From Mucilaginibacter flavus (GTDB lineage Bacteria > Bacteroidota > Bacteroidia > Sphingobacteriales > Sphingobacteriaceae), in NCBI RefSeq assembly GCF_030409315.1, contig NZ_JAUFPS010000025.1:40812-104811 (forward strand): DNA of 64,000 bases, given 5' to 3'. Below the pieces are notes generated by a model, which worked only from the letters and a program-made list of their open reading frames with translations, did no database searches and had not been told where the DNA came from. The translations under genes were made by a program, and so were the position numbers. Within the stretch, counting starts at the first letter, position 1. The number at the start of each line of letters is the position of its first letter. Of the stretch, positions 1 to 7,752 are shown piece after piece.

Positions 1-384
1 GGGTATGCATTATTAATTGATGCTAAAGCAAGAAGAGAAGTTTATCAAATTGGGACGGAAGATCGAAAGTTTATAGAATATATTAAAACACATACTAATA
101 ATTTAAATAGAACAGGGCATAGCATTGTATATTTTGTAATTGTTTCAAGTGAATTTAAACCAATTGCAGAAACTCCATTAAAAAATATAATGAAGGCAAC
201 AAATGTTGTTACAACACTAATTAAAGCATCTACTTTACTTAAATTATTATCGAAAAAAATAGAGTACCCATCGACGTTGAACTTAGAAAGTATAAAAGAA
301 TTATTTTTAAATCATGGTCTGATAACTGACAATCATCTTGACAAGTTATTCGCAAAGTATAAAATAGCTAACATCACTTATTAG
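1..384 (+). CDS. FokI-like type IIS restriction endonuclease, C-terminal part (5' end outside window)
   Basis: An open frame runs from base 1 to a TAA at 382-384 and gives 127 residues; the start lies before the window. It resembles the cleavage domain of FokI-type enzymes. The opening LLIDAKA matches the FokI stretch VIVDTKA, which holds the second Asp and the Lys of the PD-(D/E)xK site (here residues 7 and 9 of the visible part). A later YFVIVSSEF matches the core strand FLFVSGHF, followed by a helical tail like the FokI end. The first catalytic Asp would lie upstream. The sequence is much richer in A+T than the genes that follow, suggesting transfer. A partner methyltransferase, if any, would be upstream. 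Another PD-(D/E)xK nuclease subfamily remains possible. Confidence 0.6.
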   Translation, partial: GYALLIDAKARREVYQIGTEDRKFIEYIKTHTNNLNRTGHSIVYFVIVSSEFKPIAETPLKNIMKATNVVTTLIKASTLLKLLSKKIEYPSTLNLESIKELFLNHGLITDNHLDKLFAKYKIANITY

Positions 385-408
385 CTATACTCCGTTCAGC
401 CTGTGGTT

Positions 409-496
409 GGTGTTTCACCGCACCACTCACATACACGGTTGTAATACATAAAACTTTTGAAGCTGCGTCACATTGGCATGGTGCGGTGAAAACACC
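409..496. repeat. Imperfect inverted repeat between the nuclease and mscS
   Basis: The arm at 409-425 and the arm at 479-496 are reverse complements except for one extra T, giving 17 paired bases around a loop of about 53 bases. The arms contain the core TTCACCGCACCA. It sits at the junction between the AT-rich nuclease fragment and normal chromosomal sequence. It could be a dispersed palindromic element or a junction of imported DNA; no transposase is present. Confidence 0.6.
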
Positions 497-572
497 GATC
501 ACAAGCAAAACAACCTATATCTAACCGCAGACCACAAGGCAGCACATTATGGCAGCGGTTAAAAGCGAAAAC

Positions 573-607
573 CTTTTACCTTTCGCCTTTAACCTTTTGC
601 CTCTTTC
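573..607. repeat. Heptamer array, unit CTTTnnC, next to the mscS stop codon
   Basis: Four units of 7 bases run from 573 to 600, with the pattern C-T-T-T then two variable bases then C, and a fifth variant unit follows at 601-607. The array ends two bases before the mscS stop codon (610-612, minus strand), so it forms the start of the mscS 3' untranslated region. Confidence 0.6.
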
Positions 608-609
608 CC

Positions 610-1416
610 CTACCCCGCTTTAGGGAAAGCCACTCCATTCGCGCCAAAATCTTTTAAGATTTTTTCCATGAGGGCTATTTTAGCGGTGAGATAATTTGCA
701 GGTTCAACCCATACGTTGATGGTGATCCGTACCGAGTCAATTTCCATCGCGATGACACCAACACGGGCAGCGGGTTCATGCAGCAGGTTGTCTGTGTTTT
801 TAACAGCATTATCAATGATGGTTTTTACCTTATCCAAATCATTGGCGTAAGCTATCTTCACCTCAAAATCAAGCCGGCGCTTTCCTTCGCGGGTTACGTT
901 CACTATCACCTCGTTAAAAAGCTTCCCGTTCGGGATAATAACCGTTTTGTTATCGGCAGTAATTAGCACCGTGTAAAATATCTGGATAGATACCACTTTA
1001 CCATCCTGGCCTTGCGCAATAATGCTGTCATCAAGCTCAAAAGGTTTTAACAGCAAAATAAGCACTCCACCGGCAAAGTTTTGGAAAGTACCGGATAAGG
1101 CCAAACCGGCAGCAACCGAAAAAGCACCTATGATGGTGGTGAAAATGGTCATCTCCAACCCGATGATATTCATCACCCAAATAATGAGTAAAATGTAAAG
1201 GGTGGTAATTGACAAACTTAAAAAGAATGGTTGTAACGACGAGTGCACCCCTCTTTTGAGCATGCGGGTACGGAGCCTGTTGCGCAGAAACCGGATTACC
1301 CAAAGACCAATAAAAAATATGATTATTCCACCTAAGTATTTTGGGCCGTGGGTGACCAACCAGTTGTGGAAATCGGTATAAAAATCTTCTACTTTGTAAA
1401 TGCTTTTGTCTTTCAT
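610..1416 (-). CDS. mscS: Small-conductance mechanosensitive channel, MscS family
   Basis: This 268-residue inner-membrane channel should open under membrane tension and release solutes during hypo-osmotic shock. Three membrane segments occupy roughly residues 25-115. The third holds the pore helix GLALSGTFQNFAGG, the family's glycine/alanine-rich signature. A cytoplasmic beta domain follows, with the motif IPNGKLFNEVIVN near residues 160-175. The length fits the short MscS class. The ATG at 1416 lies 15 bases from a TAnnTTTG element at 1432-1439, so it is probably transcribed alone. A 33-residue fragment resembling its N-terminus lies just upstream. Confidence 0.93.
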   Translation of the reverse strand: MKDKSIYKVEDFYTDFHNWLVTHGPKYLGGIIIFFIGLWVIRFLRNRLRTRMLKRGVHSSLQPFFLSLSITTLYILLIIWVMNIIGLEMTIFTTIIGAFSVAAGLALSGTFQNFAGGVLILLLKPFELDDSIIAQGQDGKVVSIQIFYTVLITADNKTVIIPNGKLFNEVIVNVTREGKRRLDFEVKIAYANDLDKVKTIIDNAVKNTDNLLHEPAARVGVIAMEIDSVRITINVWVEPANYLTAKIALMEKILKDFGANGVAFPKAG

Positions 1417-1431
1417 AAAAATTTATGAAAG

Positions 1432-1439
1432 CAAAAGTA
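1432..1439 (-). promoter_or_regulatory. Candidate -7 promoter element of mscS
   Basis: On the minus strand this reads TACTTTTG, a full match to the Bacteroidetes element TAnnTTTG. It lies 15 bases before the mscS start codon, so the leader would be short. No clear -33 TTTG was found at the usual distance. Confidence 0.4.
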
Positions 1440-1447
1440 TAAATTAA

Positions 1448-1549
1448 TTACTTACCGTAAATGGTAACAAATAATTCAGGGCCTTTAAACAGCAACCAGT
1501 CCACCAGGGTGCTGTGCAGTTGTTTTGTTTTTTGTGTAATATTTTTCAT
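1448..1549 (-). pseudogene. 33-residue ORF resembling the N-terminus of an MscS channel
   Basis: An ATG at 1549 opens a 33-codon frame ending in TAA at 1448-1450. The peptide contains LHSTLVDWLLFKGPELF, which lines up with FHNWLVTHGPKYL in the N-terminus of the intact channel just downstream (shared W, L, G, P in the same spacing). It stops where the first membrane segment should begin. It is read as the remnant of a truncated tandem mscS copy, though a real small peptide or chance cannot be excluded. It is in a different frame from the intact gene. Confidence 0.35.
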
Positions 1550-1711
1550 GGTACTTAATTCTATTCAAATCATGTGCCTAATACGCCACCTTTCTGATTT
1601 GTTACACAAAATTACGTATTGCATGTTAAGATAGTTTTCAGAATTAATCAAATGATTAACTAATGACCATCCATTTACCTTAAAATGACCAAAGTGAACG
1701 CCATTAACAAC

Positions 1712-1743
1712 AAAACCCTGTATACAAAAGCATACAGGGTTTT
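1712..1743 (-). terminator. Rho-independent terminator after groEL
   Basis: A perfect 12-base stem (AAAACCCTGTAT and its complement) encloses an 8-base loop. On the minus strand the stem is followed by a T-rich run. It lies about 85 bases beyond the groEL stop and should end the groES-groEL transcript. The T-run on the plus strand could let it work both ways. Confidence 0.8.
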
Positions 1744-1791
1744 TATTTTAGTACGAAGGTGAAGTTTAAAGCATACGCTCGTTGTTAAACG

Positions 1792-1826
1792 GCTTTTAGC
1801 TTTCTGCCTTCAGCTTTGGGCTTATC
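1792..1826. repeat. Five heptamers, unit GCTTTnn, flush against the groEL stop codon
   Basis: Five consecutive 7-base units start with GC and mostly read GCTTTnn; the third is GCCTTCA and the fifth GCTTATC. They span exactly 35 bases and end at 1826, with the groEL stop codon at 1827-1829. The array therefore begins the groEL 3' untranslated region, between the stop and the terminator. Confidence 0.65.
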
Positions 1827-3461
1827 TTACATCATACCGCCCATGCCGCCACCGCCGCCCATTGGAGGACCAGCCGGAGCATCTTCAGGATCATCAGCCA
1901 ATACAACTTCTGTTGTTAACAACATAGCTGCAATTGAAGCCGCGTTTTCTAAAGCTACACGACCTACTTTAGTAGGGTCGATAACGCCTGCACCAATCAG
2001 GTTTTCGTATTTATCGGTACGTGCATTGTAACCAAAGTCGGCAGTGCCTTCTTTAACTTTTTGCACAACGATAGAACCTTCGATACCCGCGTTAGCACAG
2101 ATTTGACGTAAAGGCTCTTCGATAGCGCGACGGATGATCTGGATACCAGTGTTCTCGTCTTCGTTATCACCTTTCAAATCAGCTAAAGAAGCAACCGCGC
2201 GGATGAAGGCAACGCCACCACCTGCAACAATACCTTCTTCAACAGCAGCACGTGTTGCGTGTAAAGCATCATCAACACGGTCTTTTTTCTCTTTCATTTC
2301 AACCTCTGTAGCAGCACCTACGTAAAGTACAGCAACACCGCCAGATAATTTGGCTAAACGCTCCTGTAATTTTTCGCGGTCATAATCAGAAGTAGTTGAC
2401 TCAATCTGAGATTTGATTTGACCAACACGGCCTTTGATCTCATCAGCAGAACCAGCACCATTGATGATGGTAGTGTTATCTTTGTCGATGATGATTTTCT
2501 CAGCAGTACCTAAGTATGATAAATCAGCATTTTCTAATTTGTAACCTCTTTCTTCAGAAATTAAAGTACCGCCGGTTAAGATAGCGATATCCTCTAACAT
2601 CGCTTTACGGCGATCGCCAAAGCCTGGTGCTTTAACAGCAGCAACTTTCAGTGAGCCACGGATTTTATTAACTACCAATGTAGCCAACGCTTCGCCATCA
2701 AGGTCTTCAGCAATGATCAATAATGGTTTGCCTGTCTGTACTTGTTTTTCAAGGATAGGAAGCAATTCTTTCATCGAAGAGATCTTTTTATCATAGATCA
2801 GGATGTAAGGATTTTCTAACTCTGCTTCCATTTTATCAGCATTGGTAACAAAGTAAGGAGAAAGGTAACCACGATCAAACTGCATACCTTCTACGGTTTT
2901 AACTTCAGTTTCGGTACCTTTTGCTTCTTCAACAGTGATAACACCGTCTTTACCAACTTTAGCCATAGCTTCAGCAATTAACGAACCGATAACCTCGTCG
3001 TTATTTGCAGAGATTGAAGCTACTTGTTTGATTTTGTTATTGTCTTCGCCTACAGTTTGTGACTGTGCTTTTAAGTTTTCAACAACAGCAGCAACAGCTT
3101 TATCAATACCGCGTTTTAAATCCATTGGATTTGCACCGGCTGCTACGTTTTTAATACCAGCGGTAACAATAGCCTGAGCCAAAACGGTAGCAGTAGTAGT
3201 ACCATCACCTGCAATATCTGCAGTTTTTGATGCAACTTCTTTAACCATTTGAGCGCCCATGTTTTCTAAAGCATCTTTCAGTTCGATTTCTTTAGCAACA
3301 GTTACACCGTCTTTAGTGATAGCCGGTGAGCCGAATTTTTTATCGATAATTACGTTTCTGCCTTTAGGACCTAATGTTACTTTAACCGCATTAGCTAAAA
3401 TATCAACACCGCGTTTTAAGGCGTCGCGTGCTTCAACATTGTATTTAACTTGTTTTGCCAT
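1827..3461 (-). CDS. groL: Chaperonin GroEL (60 kDa)
   Basis: GroEL forms the double-ring ATP-driven folding chamber in the cytoplasm and works with the GroES lid. The 544-residue length is typical. The N-terminal [17 protein letters not shown] and the ATP-binding [10 protein letters not shown] are intact, and the protein ends in the usual glycine/methionine tail [10 protein letters not shown]. It lies 171 bases downstream of groES in the same direction. Unusually, that gap carries inverted 8-base repeat arrays. A strong hairpin terminator follows the gene. No CIRCE element was seen near the pair. Confidence 0.98.
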   Translation of the reverse strand: MAKQVKYNVEARDALKRGVDILANAVKVTLGPKGRNVIIDKKFGSPAITKDGVTVAKEIELKDALENMGAQMVKEVASKTADIAGDGTTTATVLAQAIVTAGIKNVAAGANPMDLKRGIDKAVAAVVENLKAQSQTVGEDNNKIKQVASISANNDEVIGSLIAEAMAKVGKDGVITVEEAKGTETEVKTVEGMQFDRGYLSPYFVTNADKMEAELENPYILIYDKKISSMKELLPILEKQVQTGKPLLIIAEDLDGEALATLVVNKIRGSLKVAAVKAPGFGDRRKAMLEDIAILTGGTLISEERGYKLENADLSYLGTAEKIIIDKDNTTIINGAGSADEIKGRVGQIKSQIESTTSDYDREKLQERLAKLSGGVAVLYVGAATEVEMKEKKDRVDDALHATRAAVEEGIVAGGGVAFIRAVASLADLKGDNEDENTGIQIIRRAIEEPLRQICANAGIEGSIVVQKVKEGTADFGYNARTDKYENLIGAGVIDPTKVGRVALENAASIAAMLLTTEVVLADDPEDAPAGPPMGGGGGMGGMM

Positions 3462-3471
3462 GATTTTAGTT

Positions 3472-3503
3472 TTGAATTATTGAATTACTGAATTATTGAT
3501 TTA
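3472..3503. repeat. Four 8-mers, unit TTGAATTA, just upstream of groEL
   Basis: Four units of 8 bases (TTGAATTA twice, then CTGAATTA and TTGATTTA) begin 10 bases before the groEL start codon. The array is the inverted partner of the one at 3594-3625, so the groES-groEL leader could fold into a long AU-rich stem that holds the groEL ribosome-binding region near its base. Confidence 0.65.
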
Positions 3504-3593
3504 AGCGCGTTGCCAATCTTTTCATACAGTGATCAATAACTATTTTCGTTTTAACTTTTGATTTTAGGTTGAAGAACTATTGTTTGTGCAGGA

Positions 3594-3625
3594 TAATTCA
3601 ATAAATCAATCCTTCAATAATTCAA
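3594..3625. repeat. Four 8-mers, inverted TTGAATTA units, just after groES
   Basis: Read on the minus strand, four 8-base units follow the consensus TTGAATTA. They begin 7 bases beyond the groES stop codon (3633-3635). Together with the array at 3472-3503 they form an inverted pair with a spacer of about 90 bases. Confidence 0.6.
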
Positions 3626-3632
3626 TAATTAA

Positions 3633-3908
3633 TTAAAGAACCGCGTAAATATCAGATTCGCGCATAATTAAGTACTCTTTGCCTTCGTAGGTAATTTCGG
3701 TACCGGCGTATTTACCATATAAAACCTGGTCGCCAACTTGTACTGTTAAAGGCTCATCTACTTTACCGTTACCAACTGCAACGATAGTTCCACGCTGAGG
3801 TTTTTCTTTAGCGGTATCCGGGATAAAAATTCCCGAAGCGGTCTTCTCTTCGGCAGCTGCTGCCTCTACAACCACTCTGTCGCCGATTGGTTTAATGTTT
3901 AATGACAT
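3633..3908 (-). CDS. groS: Co-chaperonin GroES (10 kDa)
   Basis: GroES is the heptameric lid that closes the GroEL cavity. The 91-residue protein has the family start [11 protein letters not shown], the mobile loop near residues 17-32 ([18 protein letters not shown]) and the strand [22 protein letters not shown]. It is the first gene of the pair. The upstream 70 bases contain an ATGCCAA/TTGGCAT inverted repeat that could be an operator. It is separated from secG by a bidirectional-looking terminator, so its expression should be independent of the secG operon. Confidence 0.98.
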   Translation of the reverse strand: MSLNIKPIGDRVVVEAAAAEEKTASGIFIPDTAKEKPQRGTIVAVGNGKVDEPLTVQVGDQVLYGKYAGTEITYEGKEYLIMRESDIYAVL

Positions 3909-3958
3909 AGTTATATGTGTTTATTTTATTTAAGTTTCACCCCAATTACACATCAATT

Positions 3959-3991
3959 ATGCCAAGCGAATGTAATGGCAAAAATTGGCAT
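3959..3991. promoter_or_regulatory. Inverted repeat upstream of groES, possible operator
   Basis: ATGCCAA at 3959-3965 and TTGGCAT at 3985-3991 are perfect 7-base reverse complements separated by 19 bases, about 50 bases before the groES start. This is where a heat-shock control site might be expected, and it differs from CIRCE (TTAGCACTC). The evidence is position and symmetry only. Confidence 0.3.
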
Positions 3992-4090
3992 TTAACCTGT
4001 TTTATTGTCAGCAAAATGTATACTGCCTTTTTGAAGTTAACATAATTTTAACGTCGTCGTGCCATCGTGTCAGTAATGATTATAACAATA

Positions 4091-4124
4091 AAAAAGGGCT
4101 TTGGATATCTCCAAAGCCCTTTTT
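4091..4124 (-). terminator. Strong hairpin terminator after secG
   Basis: A perfect 15-base stem (left arm AAAAAGGGCTTTGGA) encloses a TATC loop. It follows the secG stop by about 25 bases on the minus strand and ends in a T-run in both directions. It should end the sigma-54 activator/lptE/secG transcript. Confidence 0.85.
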
Positions 4125-4148
4125 ACTCTATCAAAGAGTAGTATCCTG

Positions 4149-4505
4149 TTATGGTTTTTTAGTGCCTGGCTGGTTAGCCGGAACCGATGGTATTGTTTGC
4201 TGTTGTACCGGTGCAGTAGTAGATGGTTTTGAAGCTTTTTCTACCTGCTCACGCATGCCAGAGTTGTCTGAACTTGCACCACCGCTTTTGGCAACAACGT
4301 TAATAGCCAATGCTAAAACCATTACGCCAATGGCCAAAAACCAGGTACCTTTTTCTAAAAAGTCGCCGGTTTTTTGCACACCCATTAATTGCGATGAGCT
4401 TGAAAAATTTGATGATAAACCACCACCTTTAGGGTTCTGGATCAATACAATAAGCCCTAAAAGAGCACATACTATAATAGTAACAACAAGTAAAAGGTAC
4501 AACAT
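4149..4505 (-). CDS. secG: Preprotein translocase subunit SecG
   Basis: SecG is the small accessory subunit of the SecYEG channel that exports unfolded proteins. The 118-residue protein has two membrane helices (about residues 2-22 and 53-73). Between them is the conserved cytoplasmic loop with LIQNPKGGGLSSNFSSSSQLMGVQ, which fits the family pattern Q-x-x-K-G-G-G-L. The C-terminal tail is rich in Pro, Gln and Thr and poorly conserved. It follows the TPR-like gene by 11 bases and is the last gene of the operon, with a terminator 25 bases on. Confidence 0.93.
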   Translation of the reverse strand: MLYLLLVVTIIVCALLGLIVLIQNPKGGGLSSNFSSSSQLMGVQKTGDFLEKGTWFLAIGVMVLALAINVVAKSGGASSDNSGMREQVEKASKPSTTAPVQQQTIPSVPANQPGTKKP

Positions 4506-4516
4506 CTTTATTTATA

Positions 4517-5932
4517 TTAATTAGTTTTCTTTTCTATCAATTCAATTTGGTGGGCAAAGTAACGGCTTTTTTCCGGAAATTTCAATATCAATTTTTTATA
4601 AGTAGCAATTGCTTTGTGATATAGCATCTGCTCGGCATAAATATGCGCCAGGGTTTCGCTCACCAGGTCGTTTTTATCTTCAGAACTTTTTTTGGCTTTA
4701 TTCTCATTATCTATTTTATTGATAGATGGTGGCCTTATCTGCGGCTCATCCTTAATGAATTTTTCAATAATGATATCTTCCTTACGCTTCACCTCCGGCG
4801 CATCGGGGAGCGGGGTGCCTTCAAGATCCTGCAACGATTTATCATGAAAAATATTTTCAAAATACTGCTGTTGCAGTTCATCTGAAGCCTGTGCTTTTTT
4901 CTCTTCGTTTACAGCAACGGCTGCCGGTTGTGCAGCAACCGGACCGGCCGGCGAATATGGCTGGTAAATTGCGGCATGTTCTTTACGGGTTTTATCAAGC
5001 CACCACATAAAAGAATATGGCATCTTATCGTCATGATATTTTGAAACTGTATCGGCTTCAAACAGCATGTCATCCGCCGCTGCCTCAACAGATGCCGGTA
5101 AATTAACAACACGCTCCGCTGCAACCGCGGGCTCTTCTGCCTTTGTTTCGGCGGTATCTTTATGATCGACTATTGAATTATCAAATGCAAAATAATCAGT
5201 AGAGGCTACGTTACCAATAACCCATTTTTCTGTTTCAAAGTTGATATCGGCCCCTGCGTTATCATTAAAATCGTTAGGGATGCTTTTAGGTTCGGGCTGC
5301 TCTTGTGTTGTAGCTTTAGATTCCTCAGCTTTTTCTTCCGCCTGGCCATCAGCCGCGTTTTCGGTAAAGCTTATATTTTCGATTCCTACAATTTCGTCAA
5401 AAACCTCATCCTCAATATCTTCTTCTTGTTTTGCTGCAGCTACTACAGGTTCGGCAGGTAATTGCTCTTTTGCCGGCAGCGGCGAAGCTGTTTCGGTTAC
5501 ATGCCCGGCCAATTCAGGCTCGGCTACCCGGGTTTCGGCTTGTGCTTCAAAAGTGTTGGTATGTGTTGACGGGCTATCATCTGTAGTCTCCGGTTCGGCA
5601 GTGGTACCTATATTAAAATAGTTCTCGCCTTGATGATTAGCGTAAACCGGCACACCGTTTTTTTGCCCTGCTATTTGCTCCGGTAATACTACCGGTAAAC
5701 TATCCGGGTCATTAATCAGCTTGTGTAATAGTTGTGGTTTAAAATAGGCGGCAGCATGTTTTAAATCGGTGCCGTTACCCGCATGGGCAAGCATGGCCCT
5801 AAGGATACCGCTTTGCGGAAACTCGCTTACCAGTTGTTGTAAATCATAGTTATGCAACTGGCCGTTATTGGCCGGATTGGCCAATAGTTCCCATAAAATC
5901 TCGTTCTGCCTGTTATTTAAATATTGATCCAC
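4517..5932 (-). CDS. Acidic low-complexity protein with a C-terminal TPR-like end
   Basis: A 471-residue protein of unknown function with a GTG start. The first 100 residues are helical. Residues 100-320 are a low-complexity stretch rich in Glu, Ala, Thr and Pro. The last 50 residues (DLVSETLAHIYAEQMLYHKAIATYKKLILKFP) look like a tetratricopeptide hairpin. No signal peptide or membrane segment is visible, so it is probably cytoplasmic. It sits between lptE and secG with gaps of 21 and 11 bases, which suggests an envelope-related scaffolding role; this is inference from position only. Confidence 0.75.
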   Translation of the reverse strand: MDQYLNNRQNEILWELLANPANNGQLHNYDLQQLVSEFPQSGILRAMLAHAGNGTDLKHAAAYFKPQLLHKLINDPDSLPVVLPEQIAGQKNGVPVYANHQGENYFNIGTTAEPETTDDSPSTHTNTFEAQAETRVAEPELAGHVTETASPLPAKEQLPAEPVVAAAKQEEDIEDEVFDEIVGIENISFTENAADGQAEEKAEESKATTQEQPEPKSIPNDFNDNAGADINFETEKWVIGNVASTDYFAFDNSIVDHKDTAETKAEEPAVAAERVVNLPASVEAAADDMLFEADTVSKYHDDKMPYSFMWWLDKTRKEHAAIYQPYSPAGPVAAQPAAVAVNEEKKAQASDELQQQYFENIFHDKSLQDLEGTPLPDAPEVKRKEDIIIEKFIKDEPQIRPPSINKIDNENKAKKSSEDKNDLVSETLAHIYAEQMLYHKAIATYKKLILKFPEKSRYFAHQIELIEKKTN

Positions 5933-5953
5933 GTGGCTGAAATTACAAAAAGC

Positions 5954-6469
5954 CTACCAATTAGAGAAGGCCCTGTTAAAAATATCTTCGGTTAGCTGCT
6001 TTGTAATCTCCTGGATAAGGTTTTGCTCCTGCGAGTTTATATCCCCCCTGTAGTTAGCAAACCGTGTCATACTTTCCTCAAAGTTAAGATTTTTATCCTT
6101 CTTATCTTTATCGTAAACACATTTTACCCTAACGGTGATACTCAATTTATTGGCATCGGCAATTGGCGCGGTATTGTTGTTGGTAGCCTCAATAGATACC
6201 GGTGCTATCTGGTAACCAACAATAGCACCAGACATAACCACATCCCCCTCATTCCTTACAATACTTAAGCGGCTTTGCGTACGGATTCGATCTTTTAAAG
6301 CCTCTGTAAAAGTTTGGCTCAGGTTATTTACTACCAGCGGCGCGTTATTTTCAAAAAACTGGATGTTGATGGTTTTTACATCAACAGGTATCGCTTGATT
6401 TTTAAGTGTATAGCATGATGAAAGCAAACCAAAACTTAAAACAATGATCAATCCGTATAACCTTTTCAT
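5954..6469 (-). CDS. lptE: LPS assembly lipoprotein LptE
   Basis: LptE is an outer-membrane lipoprotein that plugs the LptD barrel and helps deliver lipopolysaccharide to the cell surface. The 171-residue protein has a lipobox ending at Cys19 (GLLSSC). The mature part has the family's conserved order: an early V-K-T-I-N-I-Q-F-F-E-N strand and the helix NNLSQTFTEALKDRIRTQ. The frame stays open to a TTG three bases further up, but the ATG at 6469 is the better start. It follows the sigma-54 activator gene after 3 bases, so the two are cotranscribed. lptC is in this window at 54674; lptD is not. Confidence 0.82.
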   Translation of the reverse strand: MKRLYGLIIVLSFGLLSSCYTLKNQAIPVDVKTINIQFFENNAPLVVNNLSQTFTEALKDRIRTQSRLSIVRNEGDVVMSGAIVGYQIAPVSIEATNNNTAPIADANKLSITVRVKCVYDKDKKDKNLNFEESMTRFANYRGDINSQEQNLIQEITKQLTEDIFNRAFSNW

Positions 6470-6472
6470 CAA

Positions 6473-7711
6473 CTATAAATTTAACTCTTTTATTTTTCTG
6501 TACAATGTACGCTCAGATATACCCAGTTCATTAGCGGCAAGCTTACGTTTGCCTTTATGCTTTTTCAAGGCTTTACGAATCAGGTCCGACTCCTTTTCAA
6601 TTAAAGAAAGTGATTCTTCCACCTCTTCGGCCTCGTGGGTTATGTTATACGCGTCGCTCCCGTTATTGTTATTATTAACGGGTTGTTGCAAAGTAAATTG
6701 CGATTCGGGATTTCCGGGCAGCTCAATATCGCGGTACAATTGGTTAATTGTTTGGGAATGATTGGCATAATTGGTTGATACACCGCCATGCTCAATAATA
6801 TCGGCTACCAGTTTTTTAAGTTCCACCATGTCCCGTTTCATATCAAACAGCACTTTGTACAGGATGTCGCGCTCAGAAAAATCCTCTTTGGGCTGATTAT
6901 CCAGTCGCATTGGCAAGTTGCGGCCACCGGTTTCATGCGGGATGTAAGTAAGCAGCGTTTGCGCGGTGATGATGCGATCGCGCTCCAAAACAGCCAATTG
7001 CTCGGCCATATTTTTAAGCTGCCTTACGTTGCCGGGCCACGTATAATTGATGAGCACCTGTTGCGCGTCGTCATCTAACTGAATGGGTGGCGTGCGGTAT
7101 TTATCGGTAAAATCTGAAGTGAATTTTCTAAACAACAGGTAAACGTCTTCTTTTCTATCACGCAAAGGTGGAATCTTCAACGGAACGGTATTCAACCTAT
7201 AATAAAGATCCTCCCTGAATTTTCCGCTTTTTACGGCATCGTAAACATCCACATTGGTGGCTGCAATAACGCGCACATTGGTTTTCTCAACCTTTGATGA
7301 ACCTACTTTAATGTACTGGCCAGATTCCAGTACCCTTAATAAACGGGCCTGGGTGCCCAGCGGCATTTCGGCAATTTCATCTAAAAATATGGTACCGCCG
7401 TTAACGGTTTCAAAGTAACCTTTACGTTCGCCAACGGCACCGGTGTAAGCACCTTTTTCATGACCGAACAATTCCGAATCGATAGTTCCCTCTGGTATAG
7501 CACCGCAGTTCACCGCAATGAAAGCCCCATGCTTCCGCGGACTCATCTGGTGTATTATTTGCGAAAACACCTCTTTACCGCTCCCGCTTTCGCCGGTTAT
7601 CAGTACCGAGATATCTGTAGGCGCCACCTGGTTGGCAATATTTATAGCCCGGTTAAGCAATGGCGAATTGCCAATGATCCCGAAGCGTTGTTTTATTTCT
7701 TGTATTTCCAT
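6473..7711 (-). CDS. Sigma-54-dependent transcriptional activator (AAA+ and Fis-type HTH, no receiver domain)
   Basis: A 412-residue activator that would use ATP to remodel RNA polymerase carrying sigma-54. Walker A is GESGSGKE (40-47). The sigma-54 contact loop reads GAYTGA (87-92) instead of the usual GAFTGA. Walker B is GGTIFLDE (105-112), and the arginine-finger region FREDLYYRLN is intact. The C-terminal 40 residues form a Fis-type helix-turn-helix (KLAANELGISERTLYRKIKEL). There is no N-terminal sensor, so control may be by level, by partner proteins or constitutive. A spacer with an Asn run (about 345-350) separates the domains. It heads the lptE operon and is preceded by the four-helix-bundle element. 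Confidence 0.92.
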   Translation of the reverse strand: MEIQEIKQRFGIIGNSPLLNRAINIANQVAPTDISVLITGESGSGKEVFSQIIHQMSPRKHGAFIAVNCGAIPEGTIDSELFGHEKGAYTGAVGERKGYFETVNGGTIFLDEIAEMPLGTQARLLRVLESGQYIKVGSSKVEKTNVRVIAATNVDVYDAVKSGKFREDLYYRLNTVPLKIPPLRDRKEDVYLLFRKFTSDFTDKYRTPPIQLDDDAQQVLINYTWPGNVRQLKNMAEQLAVLERDRIITAQTLLTYIPHETGGRNLPMRLDNQPKEDFSERDILYKVLFDMKRDMVELKKLVADIIEHGGVSTNYANHSQTINQLYRDIELPGNPESQFTLQQPVNNNNNGSDAYNITHEAEEVEESLSLIEKESDLIRKALKKHKGKRKLAANELGISERTLYRKIKELNL

Positions 7712-7724
7712 TTGTTTAAAAAAG

Positions 7725-7752
7725 AGTCAAGAATCAAGAGTCAAGAATTAAG
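7725..7752. repeat. Heptamer array A(A/G)TCAAG x4, left end of the four-helix element
   Basis: Four 7-base units: two AGTCAAG alternate with AATCAAG and a variant AATTAAG. The stop codon and last residues of the four-helix-bundle gene (7741 onward) lie inside this array, so the repeat also codes for the end of the protein. Confidence 0.85.

Noticed and set aside
1037..1303. 88-codon minus-strand frame within mscS
   Set aside because: Out-of-frame shadow of mscS with a His-rich, non-conserved product.
3909..4080. CIRCE heat-shock operator before groES
   Set aside because: No TTAGCACTC/GAGTGCTAA pair is present; only a weaker ATGCCAA/TTGGCAT inverted repeat.
3985..4524. 179-codon plus-strand frame over secG
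   Set aside because: Overlaps the conserved secG gene, its terminator and the groES leader; no recognisable protein.
5241..5621. 126-codon Ser/Val/Ala-rich plus-strand frame
   Set aside because: Composition bias is the antisense image of the acidic low-complexity part of the TPR-like protein.
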